The notes beneath the pieces were generated by a model that saw only the letters and a program-made list of their open reading frames with translations, ran no database searches and had not been told where the DNA came from. Below, in pieces: positions 35,316 to 43,380 of a DNA stretch of 64,000 nucleotides. The stretch is taken from positions 1-64,000 of the forward strand of contig JALWKO010000078.1 of NCBI GenBank assembly GCA_027081405.1, written 5' to 3'. Made by a program: the position numbers and the translations under genes. This stretch comes from Campylobacteraceae bacterium. Lineage in GTDB: Bacteria; Campylobacterota; Campylobacteria; Campylobacterales; Sulfurovaceae. The stretch's first letter is position 1. Every line of letters begins with the position of its first letter.

Positions 35316-35837
35316 ATGGCTTCCGATCGTTTCGTACTCGCTGTATTGGAAAACACGGAAAAAGACAAGCTCACGCCGCTGGTTCAGGCGCTCATCGACA
35401 GCGGTGTATCCAAAGAAAACGTATCGGTTCTAAGCAGAATCGAAGAGGAAGAAAAAATCGAAGATGCCGAAATCAAGGCAGCCGAACGGAAAATCCTCAA
35501 CTGGAGTGAATGGGGAGCTCTGTCCGGCGGTCTTCTGGGGCTGTTGATCGGAGCGGTCGTATTCACCGCTCCGATCGCCGGTACGGTCGCGGCGGCAGGG
35601 GCCTCGCTGACCGGAGCGATCAACGGCCTCATCGGCGGTGCCGTGGTAGGAGGTGCCCTGTTTGGAGTCGCCGACGGCCTTATCGAATGGGGAGTGGGAG
35701 CCGAAGACGCCAAGCGGCTCGAAAAGCTTCTCGAAGAGGGGAAAATCCTGCTTATGGTCAAAACCGACGAGGAAAAGGCCGCCCAAATCGAAGAGACACT
35801 CCGTTCCAACGGTGCCCAATCGACCGAAATCCTCTAA
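35316..35837 (+). CDS. DUF1269-like/low-temperature-induced stress protein
   Basis: A 173-residue protein: a ferredoxin-like N-terminal region (RFVLAVLENTEKDKLTPLVQALIDSGV), a polar helix, a glycine-zipper hydrophobic stretch (about residues 68-117, with GGLLGLLIGAVVF and GLIGGAVVGGALFGV), and a C-terminal region ending KILLMVKTDEEKAAQIEETL. This resembles proteins labelled general stress or low-temperature-induced, with membrane association through the zipper. A strong AAAGGAGG site and a strong terminator make it a single-gene unit. Confidence 0.65.
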   Translation: MASDRFVLAVLENTEKDKLTPLVQALIDSGVSKENVSVLSRIEEEEKIEDAEIKAAERKILNWSEWGALSGGLLGLLIGAVVFTAPIAGTVAAAGASLTGAINGLIGGAVVGGALFGVADGLIEWGVGAEDAKRLEKLLEEGKILLMVKTDEEKAAQIEETLRSNGAQSTEIL

Positions 35838-35872
35838 AACACCCTCCGGAAGCTATCTTTCCGGAGGGTGTT
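35838..35872. terminator. bidirectional terminator
   Basis: A 14-bp perfect stem (AACACCCTCCGGAA with its complement) and a 7-base loop directly after the stress-protein stop, with T-runs available on both strands. The minus-strand small ORF ends in its loop. Confidence 0.85.
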
Positions 35873-36005
35873 TCTCCTCGTCGGCAAGGTCTTTTCGCCG
35901 CCCTTCGTCGTCGAATTTGCGCTGAAAATTCCCCCGAACGATGGCGAACGTAATCCATGCAAAGACCACCATCGCCACGATATACAAAATGTCACCGAAT
36001 TTCAT
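35853..36005 (-). CDS. 50-residue single-helix membrane protein
   Basis: A short frame starting MKFGDILYIVAMVVFAWITF, with one membrane helix and a charged tail (RRKDLADEEKHPPER). TTTAGGGGGTGTTG before the ATG provides a ribosome binding site, and the stop lies within the shared terminator hairpin, so the gene is neatly delimited. Function unknown; it might also be the last cistron of a minus-strand unit with trmL upstream. Confidence 0.55.
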   Translation of the reverse strand: MKFGDILYIVAMVVFAWITFAIVRGNFQRKFDDEGRRKDLADEEKHPPER

Positions 36006-36032
36006 CAACACCCCCTAAACATAAAAAACACC

Positions 36033-36074
36033 ATCCATAATCCTTCATCCAAAATCCAAAATCCTCAATCCTCC
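36033..36074 (-). repeat. ATCCAAA heptamer array over the trmL 3' end
   Basis: Six 7-bp units (ATCCATA, ATCCTTC, ATCCAAA, ATCCAAA, ATCCTCA, ATCCTCC). The last codons and stop of trmL are inside it, giving the terminal residues LRILDFG. The word is shared with copy A (1782-1809). Confidence 0.85.
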
Positions 36075-36518
36075 ACATTGCCGCACCCCCTCATAGGCCA
36101 CGATCCCCACGGCGACGGAGAGATTGAGGCTCCGCCCTTTCGGGCCCATGGGGATCGTCACGCACCGCTCGGGGTGATCGTGGATCAGCGTTTCAGGAAG
36201 CCCCGCCGTCTCCGAACCAAAAAGCAGCCAGTCTCCGGGCCGATACTCCGCTTCCCAGTAGGGTCGGGTCGTTTTGGTCGTCGCCAGATGGAAACGCCCG
36301 TCGACCGGATGGGCCCGCAAAAACGCCTCCAGCGACTCCCAGACCCTCAGATCCAGCTCTTTCCAGTAGTCCAGTCCCGCCCGGCGCACCGCCTTTTGGC
36401 CGATGTCGAACCCCAGGGGCTCGATCAGATGCAGCCGTGCCCCCAGATTGACGCAGAGCCGCCCGATATTGCCGGTATTGGGCGGAATCTGGGGAGAGAC
36501 AAGGACGATGTTGAACAT
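36045..36518 (-). CDS. trmL: tRNA (cytidine(34)-2'-O)-methyltransferase, TrmL
   Basis: A SPOUT methyltransferase acting on the wobble base of leucine tRNAs. The 157-residue protein has FNIVLVSPQIPPNTGNIGRLC, LHLIEPLGFDI, LFGSETAGLP and the knot motif IPMGPKGRSLNLSVAVGIVAYEG. The last seven residues (LRILDFG) are written by the heptamer array rather than by typical family sequence. Confidence 0.93.
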   Translation of the reverse strand: MFNIVLVSPQIPPNTGNIGRLCVNLGARLHLIEPLGFDIGQKAVRRAGLDYWKELDLRVWESLEAFLRAHPVDGRFHLATTKTTRPYWEAEYRPGDWLLFGSETAGLPETLIHDHPERCVTIPMGPKGRSLNLSVAVGIVAYEGVRQCGGLRILDFG

Positions 36519-36535
36519 GGGCTAACGCAGACGGT

Positions 36536-36868
36536 TCAAGTTTTCGACAATGAAATTAAGGTGTCGATTCTCATCGAGAGCCGCGTACCGATCACGTTCC
36601 ACACCTCTTCCTCGTCGACACCGAAATATTCATGGATCAAAACGTTGCGAAAATCGACGATGGGCCGATGCTCTTTGGTGAAATGACCGCTATCGATCAG
36701 GTTCTTCATCCCTTCACCGATAATTTCGAACTCCCGAATTACGCTATCCCATGCAACAAAGTCGTATTTCAACTCCTGCGCATCTCGGAAAGCCGAAGCC
36801 ACATGATCGATCTTGAGCACCGCAACGAAAATATCGAAAAGGAAAAGTTCCGGCAGGCGTTTAGACAT
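36536..36868 (-). CDS. HepT-like HEPN ribonuclease toxin
   Basis: A 110-residue HEPN protein with the active-site motif RNVLIHEYFGV (RX4HxY) near residue 73 and the preceding VIREFEIIGEGMKNL helix. HepT toxins are neutralised by MntA, which AMPylates the tyrosine of this motif. The upstream gene overlaps by eight bases and encodes such a nucleotidyltransferase, so this is a HepT/MntA pair. Confidence 0.85.
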   Translation of the reverse strand: MSKRLPELFLFDIFVAVLKIDHVASAFRDAQELKYDFVAWDSVIREFEIIGEGMKNLIDSGHFTKEHRPIVDFRNVLIHEYFGVDEEEVWNVIGTRLSMRIDTLISLSKT

Positions 36869-37151
36869 AAATCAGATCGTTCTCGATGCGCTTGCGTATC
36901 ACCGGGCGGATCGAGTCGAAATATCCCAGATCCACCTTTTTTCCCAATTGCCGTTCCAAAAAATATTTCGCTTCCGCCCTTTTGAAATAATCTTTGCTTC
37001 GGCTCCGTAGAATCACCAGATCGATATCACTCCCATCCGTCCCGTCGTCGCGTGCCGTACTACCAAAAAGTGCGATCGCTTCGATCCCATAGCGACGGGA
37101 AAGCGCTTCTTTGTTCTTGCGCAGGATATGAAGAACGGTTTCTCGTTTCAT
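36861..37151 (-). CDS. MntA-like minimal nucleotidyltransferase antitoxin
   Basis: A 96-residue protein with the nucleotidyltransferase signature ALFGSTARDDGTDGSDIDLVI (GSx10DxD) and a helical C-terminus. It forms the type VII toxin-antitoxin pair with the overlapping HepT gene and would act by adenylylating the toxin. Confidence 0.85.
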   Translation of the reverse strand: MKRETVLHILRKNKEALSRRYGIEAIALFGSTARDDGTDGSDIDLVILRSRSKDYFKRAEAKYFLERQLGKKVDLGYFDSIRPVIRKRIENDLIYV

Positions 37152-37199
37152 AGGATCATTGTAACAAATCTCTCAAAGCGGTTCCTGCCATCGCAACTT

Positions 37200-37529
37200 T
37201 CAAACCGGAATATGAATAATCTTCCCCGTTTCACAATCCTCTATTACATCGAGAATCAGAGCTTTGAGCGGGAGCAGATCGTGAAATCGATTGGAGGGAG
37301 AACGCAAAACAACAGTCCCAAACGGTTGACGATTTAGCGCGTGTTGATACTCCATATTGCCGTCGATAGTAATAAAACAGTCTATTTCCCGTTTGGCCAA
37401 TTCTTCCAGGAGATCGTAATCACTATAACCGGACAGTCCAAGCTGGGGAACGGTATAAGCTTCATAATTTTCAGGAAAAACAGTCCGAAGCTTTTTGGGT
37501 AGACATTCGTCGATAATAATGCGCTTCAT
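37200..37529 (-). CDS. DUF5615 PIN-like toxin
   Basis: A 109-residue protein with PIN-like acidic residues in IIIDECLPKKLRTVF and DCFITIDGNMEYQ. DUF5615 proteins pair with DUF433 proteins, and one lies two bases upstream here. A nuclease role is assumed from the fold. Confidence 0.75.
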   Translation of the reverse strand: MKRIIIDECLPKKLRTVFPENYEAYTVPQLGLSGYSDYDLLEELAKREIDCFITIDGNMEYQHALNRQPFGTVVLRSPSNRFHDLLPLKALILDVIEDCETGKIIHIPV

Positions 37530-37531
37530 TA

Positions 37532-37741
37532 TCAGGCGGCGGATTCACTTTCGACGATCGTTTCCGCTTTTTGAAGGACTTCACGCACCTGTTCAAAACT
37601 GACGGTGGGAAAATCTTCCAGAAAATCTTTGACACTCTCTCCGGCCTTGAGGTAATCAAAAAGATTGCGCACCGGAACCCGTGTCCCTTTGAAAACCATC
37701 ACGCCACCCATCTTTTTTTCATTGACTTCAACGGCATTCAT
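37532..37741 (-). CDS. DUF433 antitoxin
   Basis: A 69-residue protein with the family core GGVMVFKGTRVPVRNLFDYLKAGESVKDFLEDFPTV split over two short helices, as in DUF433. The start is set at the ATG of MNAVEVNEKK; an upstream ATG gives six more residues. With the DUF5615 gene it makes a second toxin-antitoxin pair next to HepT/MntA. Confidence 0.78.
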   Translation of the reverse strand: MNAVEVNEKKMGGVMVFKGTRVPVRNLFDYLKAGESVKDFLEDFPTVSFEQVREVLQKAETIVESESAA

Positions 37742-37775
37742 TCGGCACTCCTTTGTCAACGATTATAACTTATTC

Positions 37776-38612
37776 TCAAAAGACAATGGTCTTGTTGCCG
37801 TGGATGAAGACCCGGTCGTTGAGGACCAGATTGAGCGCCCGGGCGAGGACCACTTTTTCCACGTCCCGGCCGGCGCGCTGCATATCCCGCCAGTCGAAGC
37901 GGTGGTTGACCGGGATCACATCCTGGGCGATGATGGGCCCCTCGTCCAGATCGTCGGTGACGAAATGGGCCGTCGCGCCGATGATCTTGACCCCCCGTTC
38001 GTAGGCCTGCTTGTAGGGGTTGGCCCCGATGAAGGCGGGGAGGAAGGAGTGGTGGATATTGAGGATCTTCCCCGGATAGCGCGCGACGAATTCGGGAGTG
38101 AGGATCCGCATGTATTTGGCCAGCACGATATAGTCCAGGTCGTAGCGTCCCAGAATCTCCAGGGTCTTCGCTTCGTGTTCGGCCCGGCTGAGACCGTCGG
38201 CGGGAACGTGAAAAAACGGCACATCAAAGCGTTCCACCAGATCCCGCAATACGTCACGGTTGGCGATCACCGCTTCGATCTCGGCATCGAGCTCCCCGTC
38301 GGCATGGCGGATGAGGATGTCGCCGAGCGCATGGGACTCTTTGGTAGCCATCAGGACGATCCGCTTGCGGCGGGGGGTGATCACCCGGATGTGGGCCCCC
38401 TGCGGCATCTCTTTCTCTAGCGCCCGGCGAAGCACCTCTTCGTCGAACGATCCGGTCACCACCGAACGCATAAAAAACTTCCCCGTCTCTTTGTCGACGA
38501 ACTCCCGGTTGCTGTCGACGTTGAGCCCCGTTTCGAAAAAGACTTTGGAGATCCGGTAGACGAGCCCCCGCTCGTCGTTGCAGTCGATCAGTACCCGTGC
38601 CCGCTCGGCCAT
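37776..38612 (-). CDS. purU: formyltetrahydrofolate deformylase
   Basis: Hydrolyses 10-formyl-THF to formate and THF, balancing one-carbon pools. The 278-residue protein has an N-terminal ACT domain (RVLIDCNDERGLVYRISKVF) and a formyltransferase-type catalytic domain with LAKYMRILTPEFV, ILNIHHSFLPAFIGANPYKQAYERGVKIIGATAHFVT and DEGPIIAQD. The start is taken at MAERARVL, where the ACT domain begins. Confidence 0.95.
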   Translation of the reverse strand: MAERARVLIDCNDERGLVYRISKVFFETGLNVDSNREFVDKETGKFFMRSVVTGSFDEEVLRRALEKEMPQGAHIRVITPRRKRIVLMATKESHALGDILIRHADGELDAEIEAVIANRDVLRDLVERFDVPFFHVPADGLSRAEHEAKTLEILGRYDLDYIVLAKYMRILTPEFVARYPGKILNIHHSFLPAFIGANPYKQAYERGVKIIGATAHFVTDDLDEGPIIAQDVIPVNHRFDWRDMQRAGRDVEKVVLARALNLVLNDRVFIHGNKTIVF

Positions 38613-38673
38613 CCGCGGCTCCTCGTTTTTGGCGAAATTATATCCAAACGCTATACTGTCGATAAAAAACGCC

Positions 38674-39471
38674 ATGCCTCTCTACGACCCCGACAAACGC
38701 CCCCACAAGCGGGTCGTCCCCACGCAGGACGGCTCGACGACGCTCTATTCGGCCGAATTCGACGAATGCTACCACTCCACCCGGGACGGGGCGCTCAACG
38801 AATCGCTACGCAAACACGTCGAACCGGCTTTCGCTCTCCAAAACGGGGCCACCCGACTGACGATCCTGGACGTCTGCTTCGGCCTGGGATACAACACCCT
38901 CGCCACCCTCTGGTACCGGATGCGTCTCCCCCGACCGCCCGAAGTACGGATCCTCTCCCCCGAACTGGACCGGGAGCTGGTCGCTTCCCTCGAAGGCTTC
39001 GACTACCCCGAAGCCTTCGCCCCGTTGCGGCCGGTCATCGCCCAAATCGCCCGCACCGGCCGTTACGAGGGGGACGGGATCCAAATCGACGTCCTTTTCG
39101 GCGATGCCCGCGAAATCCTGGAGACGATCGACACTTCCGTCGACATCGTCTATCAGGACCCCTTCAGTCCCAAAAAGAATCCCCTCCTGTGGACCCGGGA
39201 GTATTTCGCCCAGATCCGCCGGATCGCCTCGGAGCGGATGATCCTCACCACCTATTCCAGCGCCACGCCGGTGCGGATGGGGATGTATGAGAACGGTTTC
39301 TTGCTCTACGAACCCCCGAGCGCCGGGGTGCGCCCCGGGACGATCGCTGCGCTGCGCCCCCTCGATCTGCCCCCCATCGACATGGAGCTCAAAAAACGGC
39401 GCAATCCCGCCGCGGCCAGCCTCGAAGACGCCCGGTTTTTCCAGGGGGATACCGGAACCGAACCCCGCTAA
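38674..39471 (+). CDS. MnmC/MnmD-type tRNA modification methyltransferase domain protein
   Basis: A 265-residue protein with PTQDGSTTLYSAEFDECYHS, the SAM-binding LTILDVCFGLGYNTLATLW, LFGDAREIL and IVYQDPFSPKKNPLLWTREYF, as in the methyltransferase half of MnmC. It likely finishes mnm5U synthesis at the tRNA wobble position. The oxidase half is absent, as in stand-alone MnmD proteins. Divergent from purU. Confidence 0.82.
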   Translation: MPLYDPDKRPHKRVVPTQDGSTTLYSAEFDECYHSTRDGALNESLRKHVEPAFALQNGATRLTILDVCFGLGYNTLATLWYRMRLPRPPEVRILSPELDRELVASLEGFDYPEAFAPLRPVIAQIARTGRYEGDGIQIDVLFGDAREILETIDTSVDIVYQDPFSPKKNPLLWTREYFAQIRRIASERMILTTYSSATPVRMGMYENGFLLYEPPSAGVRPGTIAALRPLDLPPIDMELKKRRNPAAASLEDARFFQGDTGTEPR

Positions 39472-39544
39472 CCGCCCCTTAACCCCCTTTTGGATAGACT
39501 ATCGCCGATTATCATACGATTTCCATCAGTATCCGGAGTTTTTC

Positions 39545-40465
39545 ATGACCGAAGCCAAATACATCTGGATGGACGGGGAGCTGGTCCCCTGGGGGGAAGC
39601 AAAAGTCCACGTCCTGACCCACACCCTCCACTACGGAAACGCCGTATTCGAGGGGACCCGTGCCTATCAGACAGCCGACGGACTGGCGATCTTCCGTCTC
39701 GAAGATCACTGCCGCCGCCTTTACAACAGCGCCAAAATCGTCGCCATCGAGCCCAACCTCGACTACGAGACCGTCAAACAGGCCCACATCGAGCTGCTGC
39801 GGGCCAACGAGTTCAGCGGCAACGTCTACATCCGCCCCCTGATCTACCTCGGCTACGGCGTCATGGGGCTCTACCACAAACACGCCCCGGTCAACACCAT
39901 GATCGCCGCCTGGGAGTGGGGAGCCTATCTGGGGGAAGAGGGGCTGGAAAACGGAATCCGGGTCTGCACCTCCTCCATCACCCGCAACCCCAACCGCTCC
40001 ACCTTCGGCAAGGCCAAAGCGGCAGCCAACTACCTCAACAGCCAGATGGCCAAATACGAAGCGATCGAAAACGGCTTCGAGGAGGCGCTGATGCTGGATG
40101 AAAACGGCTTCGCCGCCGAAGGGACCGGTGAGTGCCTCTTCATCGTCCGAAACGGCAGGCTGATCACCCCGCCCAACGACAACTCCCTGGAGTCGATCAC
40201 CCAGGCGACGGTACTGGAGCTGGCCCGGGACATGGGGATCGAGATCGAACGGCGCAACATCACCCGGGACGAGATCTACATCTGCGACGAAGCCTTCTTC
40301 ACCGGCACCGCGGCCGAACTCACCCCCATCAACTCCCTCGATCACCGCACGATCAGCAACGGCCGCCGCGGCGAACTCACCGAGAAACTCCAAAAAGCCT
40401 ATTTCGACGTGGTTTACGGCCGGAACGAAAAGTACCGGCACTACCTGACCTTCGTCAATGCATAA
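39545..40465 (+). CDS. ilvE: branched-chain amino acid aminotransferase
   Basis: Last step of Val, Leu and Ile synthesis with PLP. The 306-residue protein has YIWMDGELVPWGEAKVHVLTHTLHYGNAVFEGTRAY, the PLP-lysine region KAKAAANYLNSQMAKYEA, EALMLDENGFAAEGTGECLF and EAFFTGTAAELTPI. The start at ATG 39545 begins the conserved fold; the frame upstream runs into mnmD. Confidence 0.95.
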   Translation: MTEAKYIWMDGELVPWGEAKVHVLTHTLHYGNAVFEGTRAYQTADGLAIFRLEDHCRRLYNSAKIVAIEPNLDYETVKQAHIELLRANEFSGNVYIRPLIYLGYGVMGLYHKHAPVNTMIAAWEWGAYLGEEGLENGIRVCTSSITRNPNRSTFGKAKAAANYLNSQMAKYEAIENGFEEALMLDENGFAAEGTGECLFIVRNGRLITPPNDNSLESITQATVLELARDMGIEIERRNITRDEIYICDEAFFTGTAAELTPINSLDHRTISNGRRGELTEKLQKAYFDVVYGRNEKYRHYLTFVNA

Positions 40466-40495
40466 GAAGAGTTACAAAAATCGCGGATCTTATGA

Positions 40496-40501
40496 TATAA
40501 T
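40496..40501 (+). promoter_or_regulatory. -10 element for the NYN-hisIE unit
   Basis: A perfect TATAAT just after ilvE. A start near 40508 would put the structured leader at the very 5' end of the transcript. Confidence 0.6.
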
Positions 40502-40510
40502 CGGGTTATC

Positions 40511-40572
40511 AAACCTCCGGGCGATCCCCCGCAAACGCAATGCACTGCGGGGCAGTACCCCGGAGGTTTTTT
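40511..40572 (+). ncRNA. structured leader RNA with terminator-like end (attenuator candidate)
   Basis: Outer stem AAACCTCCGGG (40511-40521) pairs perfectly with CCCGGAGGTTT (40559-40569) and runs into six T. Inside it, CCCCGCA (40527-40533) pairs with TGCGGGG (40546-40552), leaving a 12-base apical loop. It follows a perfect -10 box and precedes the NYN gene, so it is either an attenuator or a short independent RNA. GGAGG in the 3' arm is a potential ribosome binding site for the TTG at 40571 and is masked by CCTCC in the 5' arm. It is not SRP RNA: the conserved helix 8 sequence is missing. Confidence 0.7.
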
Positions 40573-40588
40573 GCGTTATGGAGCCACG

Positions 40589-41287
40589 ATGCAGGAACGT
40601 TTGGCCATATTGATCGATCTTGATTTTTTCCTTCGACGATACCGCCGCCACGTTCGCGATGCGCTATCTACAGACGCTTCCCCCGAAGAGATCGCACACT
40701 ATTATGCCGGGTTGATTCGAAAACATGTCGAAGGGCATCGTAAGTACAAAAACCAATCGCACACGCTTTATCGCGTCTATATTTATGATTCTCCGCCGCT
40801 AAACAAAAAAATGGAACACCCCAAAACACGGGAAAGCATCGACTTGTCCAAAAGTGCAACTGCACAAATGCGCAATCATCTCCATGATAATATCCGTCAG
40901 ATGCCGATGACGGCATTGAGGCTGGGGACTCTGGATGAGAGCGGGGCCCATTGGACCCTCAAAAACCGGAAACGATACAATAAATTCCTTCGGGGAGAAA
41001 TCACCGTCGATCAAATCGATGAAGAGGAATACCGGATCGAGGTCACCCAAAAACAGGTCGATATGAAAATCGGAATCGACATCACCTGGCTTAGCCTCAA
41101 ACAACTTGTCGATCGAATCGTTCTGATCTCGGGAGATAGCGATTTCGTCCCAGCCGCCAAATTGGCGCGAAAAGAAGGGATCACATTTATCCTCGATCCC
41201 CTTCGTCAACAGGTCCGACCCGAACTTTCCGAGCATATCGATCTGCTTCGAACACCGAATATTTTGGATGAAGGAAAACTCGCATGA
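40589..41287 (+). CDS. NYN-domain (LabA/DUF88-like) ribonuclease
   Basis: A 232-residue PIN-like protein with NYN features: [16 protein letters not shown] at the start, [15 protein letters not shown] in the middle and [21 protein letters not shown] towards the end, carrying the acidic metal-binding residues. Such proteins are RNases in RNA turnover or defence. ATG 40589 has GGAG at 40580-40583; TTG 40571 in the same frame is possible. The stop overlaps the hisIE ATG by four bases. The leader RNA upstream might be its target. Confidence 0.8.
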   Translation: MQERLAILIDLDFFLRRYRRHVRDALSTDASPEEIAHYYAGLIRKHVEGHRKYKNQSHTLYRVYIYDSPPLNKKMEHPKTRESIDLSKSATAQMRNHLHDNIRQMPMTALRLGTLDESGAHWTLKNRKRYNKFLRGEITVDQIDEEEYRIEVTQKQVDMKIGIDITWLSLKQLVDRIVLISGDSDFVPAAKLARKEGITFILDPLRQQVRPELSEHIDLLRTPNILDEGKLA

Positions 41288-41946
41288 CCATCGACTGGAC
41301 CAAAACCCCCCTCCTTCCCGCCATCGCCCAGGATGCCCGCACGGGCGACGTGCTGATGCTGGCCTATATGAACGAAGAGGCCTACCGTCTGACGCTGGAG
41401 ACGGGATACGCCCACTACTACAGCCGATCCCGCCAGCGGATCTGGAAAAAGGGAGAAAGCTCCGGCAACACCCAGAAGGTCGTCGATCTGCTCATCGACT
41501 GCGACGCCGATACGATCCTGCTGAAAGTGGAGCAACAAGGAGTCGCCTGCCACACCGGGCGCAAAAGCTGCTTTTTCACCTCCGTCACCCGAGGAGAAAC
41601 GATCGCCGAACCCCAGATCGACCCCGCACAGCTCTACGGTGTCGTCGACACCCTCTACCACACCATCCTGGAGCGCAAAGCTTCCGGGGGAGAAAAATCC
41701 TGGACCCGAAAGCTGCTCGGCGACAAAGCGCTGCTGCTGAGCAAGATCCGGGAGGAAGCCGATGAACTGGCTACCGCGATCGAGTGCGAAAGCGACGAAC
41801 AGGTGATCTACGAAGCGGCCGATCTGCTCTATCACGCACTCGTGGGGCTGGGATCCCGGGAGATCTCCCCCGACCGGGTGCGGCAGGAGCTGGCCCGGCG
41901 TTTCGGAATGAGCGGGATCGAGGAGAAAGAGGCCCGAAAAAAGTGA
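41284..41946 (+). CDS. hisIE: bifunctional phosphoribosyl-AMP cyclohydrolase/phosphoribosyl-ATP pyrophosphatase
   Basis: Steps 2 and 3 of histidine synthesis. The 220-residue protein has the HisI half ([53 protein letters not shown]) and the HisE half from about residue 118 ([38 protein letters not shown]). It is coupled to the NYN RNase by a four-base overlap, an unusual partner for a histidine gene. Its stop lies in the loop of a strong terminator. Confidence 0.95.
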   Translation: MTIDWTKTPLLPAIAQDARTGDVLMLAYMNEEAYRLTLETGYAHYYSRSRQRIWKKGESSGNTQKVVDLLIDCDADTILLKVEQQGVACHTGRKSCFFTSVTRGETIAEPQIDPAQLYGVVDTLYHTILERKASGGEKSWTRKLLGDKALLLSKIREEADELATAIECESDEQVIYEAADLLYHALVGLGSREISPDRVRQELARRFGMSGIEEKEARKK

Positions 41947-41962
41947 TTTTTCGGGCCTCTTT
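41926..41962 (+). terminator. terminator of hisIE
   Basis: A 16-bp perfect stem (AAAGAGGCCCGAAAAA and its complement) with the stop codon TGA in the 5-base loop. The stem is A-rich and T-rich at the open ends, so it can work in either direction. Confidence 0.85.
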
Positions 41963-41963
41963 C

Positions 41964-42008
41964 GTCATTGGTCATTAGTCATTTTACGCCCGTCGGGCGC
42001 AGTCATTG
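41964..42008 (+). repeat. GTCATTG heptamer array with embedded hairpin
   Basis: GTCATTG, GTCATTA, GTCATTT (41964-41984), a small CGCCCG/CGGGCG inverted pair (41987-41999), then GTCATTG again (42002-42008). The word is the reverse complement of CAATGAC in copy B, and the same arrangement of word and GC-rich hairpin occurs at 54194-54341. Confidence 0.75.
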
Positions 42009-42100
42009 GTGGACGGACGATCCATAGAAGAAAACGAGAAAGGCCGATAGATCTGTGCCAAGCATGACACCTTTGGAAAGACGACAGTGCCTCGTGTTTC

Positions 42101-42130
42101 CTTTTTCTTTGTCGCGAAACAAAGAAAAAG
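42101..42130. repeat. A/T-rich perfect inverted repeat upstream of the MFS gene
   Basis: CTTTTTCTTTGT and ACAAAGAAAAAG form a 12-bp stem with loop CGCGAA, 24 bases before the MFS start. It is unlike the hisIE terminator and may be a small dispersed repeat or an RNA switch in the leader. Confidence 0.6.
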
Positions 42131-42154
42131 AATCATTAGAGAATTAGGTCAAAT

Positions 42155-43375
42155 ATGTCCTACCGCAGCAACAACCTCAAAAACGCCCTGCACGGCTTTT
42201 TCCTCTCGGTGGCCACTACCGTCGCCGAACCCTCCACGATTCTCCCCCTGATCGTCCACCATTTCACGTCCAATTCGATCGTCGTGGGGCTGTTCGCGTC
42301 CTTGCTGCGGGGCGGAGCGATCCTGATCCAACTCATCGCGGCGTTCTACGCCCAGAGTTACGAGCGGGTGATGCCCTATCTGCGGATCGTTTTCGTATTC
42401 CGCTTTCTCTTTTGGTTTCTCATCGGAGCGGCGATCCATTTTGCCGGCGATCGCCATCCACTCCTTACCCTCTGGCTCATCGGATTCGGACTTTTTGGCT
42501 TCAGTTTCGTCGCCGGATTCGGGGGGATCTATTTCCGAGAGATCCTGGCCAAGGTCTTCGATCCGACCCAGCGGGGGCGGACGATGGCCAACCGCCAGAT
42601 GGTCTCCTCCCTCGGTGCGATCCTCAGCGGCGGGGTGGCCGGATGGGTGCTCAGCCACTATCCTCCGCCGGAGAGTTATGCCCGGCTGTTCATGTTCAGC
42701 GCGCTGATCATGGCGCCAGGGCTCCTCGCCTTCGCGACGATTCAGGAACCCCCGAAGCGAAACACGAGTCCCCGGGAAGAACGCTTCGGCCAATTCCTCC
42801 GAAACGCCGCGGCAACGCTTCGTAGCGACCGGTTGCTGCGGCTCGAGATCCTCGCTTCCTTCTTGGGCTACTCTTTTTATCTGGCCCTCCCTTTCGTCAT
42901 CCTCCGGGCCAAAGAGAGCTTCACACTCAGCGGCTGGGTCGTAGGGGGGCTCATCACCGTCCAGATGATCGGCAGCGTCGTGGGCAATCTGCTGCTGTGG
43001 AAGCATTTCGGCACCCGGTACGGACGGATGATGCAAACCGCCTACGCCCTGATGGGGACGGCGTTCGCTATCGCCCTGGCGGCGACGAGTGCGTGGGAAT
43101 ACGGACTGATCTTTTTTCTGGTCGGTATGGGGATCGACGGCTTTCGCAACTCCGATATGAACCTGGTCATCGAGATCGCCCCCGAAGCCAAACGCCCCGT
43201 CTACGTGGCAATCCAGTCGACCCTCGTTTCGCTGGGGCTTTTCTTTTCGATCCCCGGCGGTGCGATCCTCCAGGCATGGGGATACACGGTGCTCTATGGG
43301 ATCACCCTCCTTCTCATTGCGGCGGGGATCGCCGTGACCGTCCCTCTGCGCCGGGCGCTGGGGGAAACGCAGTAG
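42155..43375 (+). CDS. MFS transporter
   Basis: A 406-residue inner-membrane protein with about twelve hydrophobic segments and an MFS-like loop, FDPTQRGRTMANRQM, between helices of the first half, plus EIAPEAKRPVYVAIQSTLVSLG in the second. The substrate cannot be read from sequence. It is convergent with the siroheme gene that begins the nap block. Confidence 0.8.
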   Translation: MSYRSNNLKNALHGFFLSVATTVAEPSTILPLIVHHFTSNSIVVGLFASLLRGGAILIQLIAAFYAQSYERVMPYLRIVFVFRFLFWFLIGAAIHFAGDRHPLLTLWLIGFGLFGFSFVAGFGGIYFREILAKVFDPTQRGRTMANRQMVSSLGAILSGGVAGWVLSHYPPPESYARLFMFSALIMAPGLLAFATIQEPPKRNTSPREERFGQFLRNAAATLRSDRLLRLEILASFLGYSFYLALPFVILRAKESFTLSGWVVGGLITVQMIGSVVGNLLLWKHFGTRYGRMMQTAYALMGTAFAIALAATSAWEYGLIFFLVGMGIDGFRNSDMNLVIEIAPEAKRPVYVAIQSTLVSLGLFFSIPGGAILQAWGYTVLYGITLLLIAAGIAVTVPLRRALGETQ

Positions 43376-43380
43376 CGCGC

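Noticed and set aside
40511-40572. SRP (4.5S) RNA or a known riboswitch
   Set aside because: The conserved GGAAG/AGCAGCC loop region of SRP RNA is absent and no riboswitch core was recognised; left as an unclassified structured leader.
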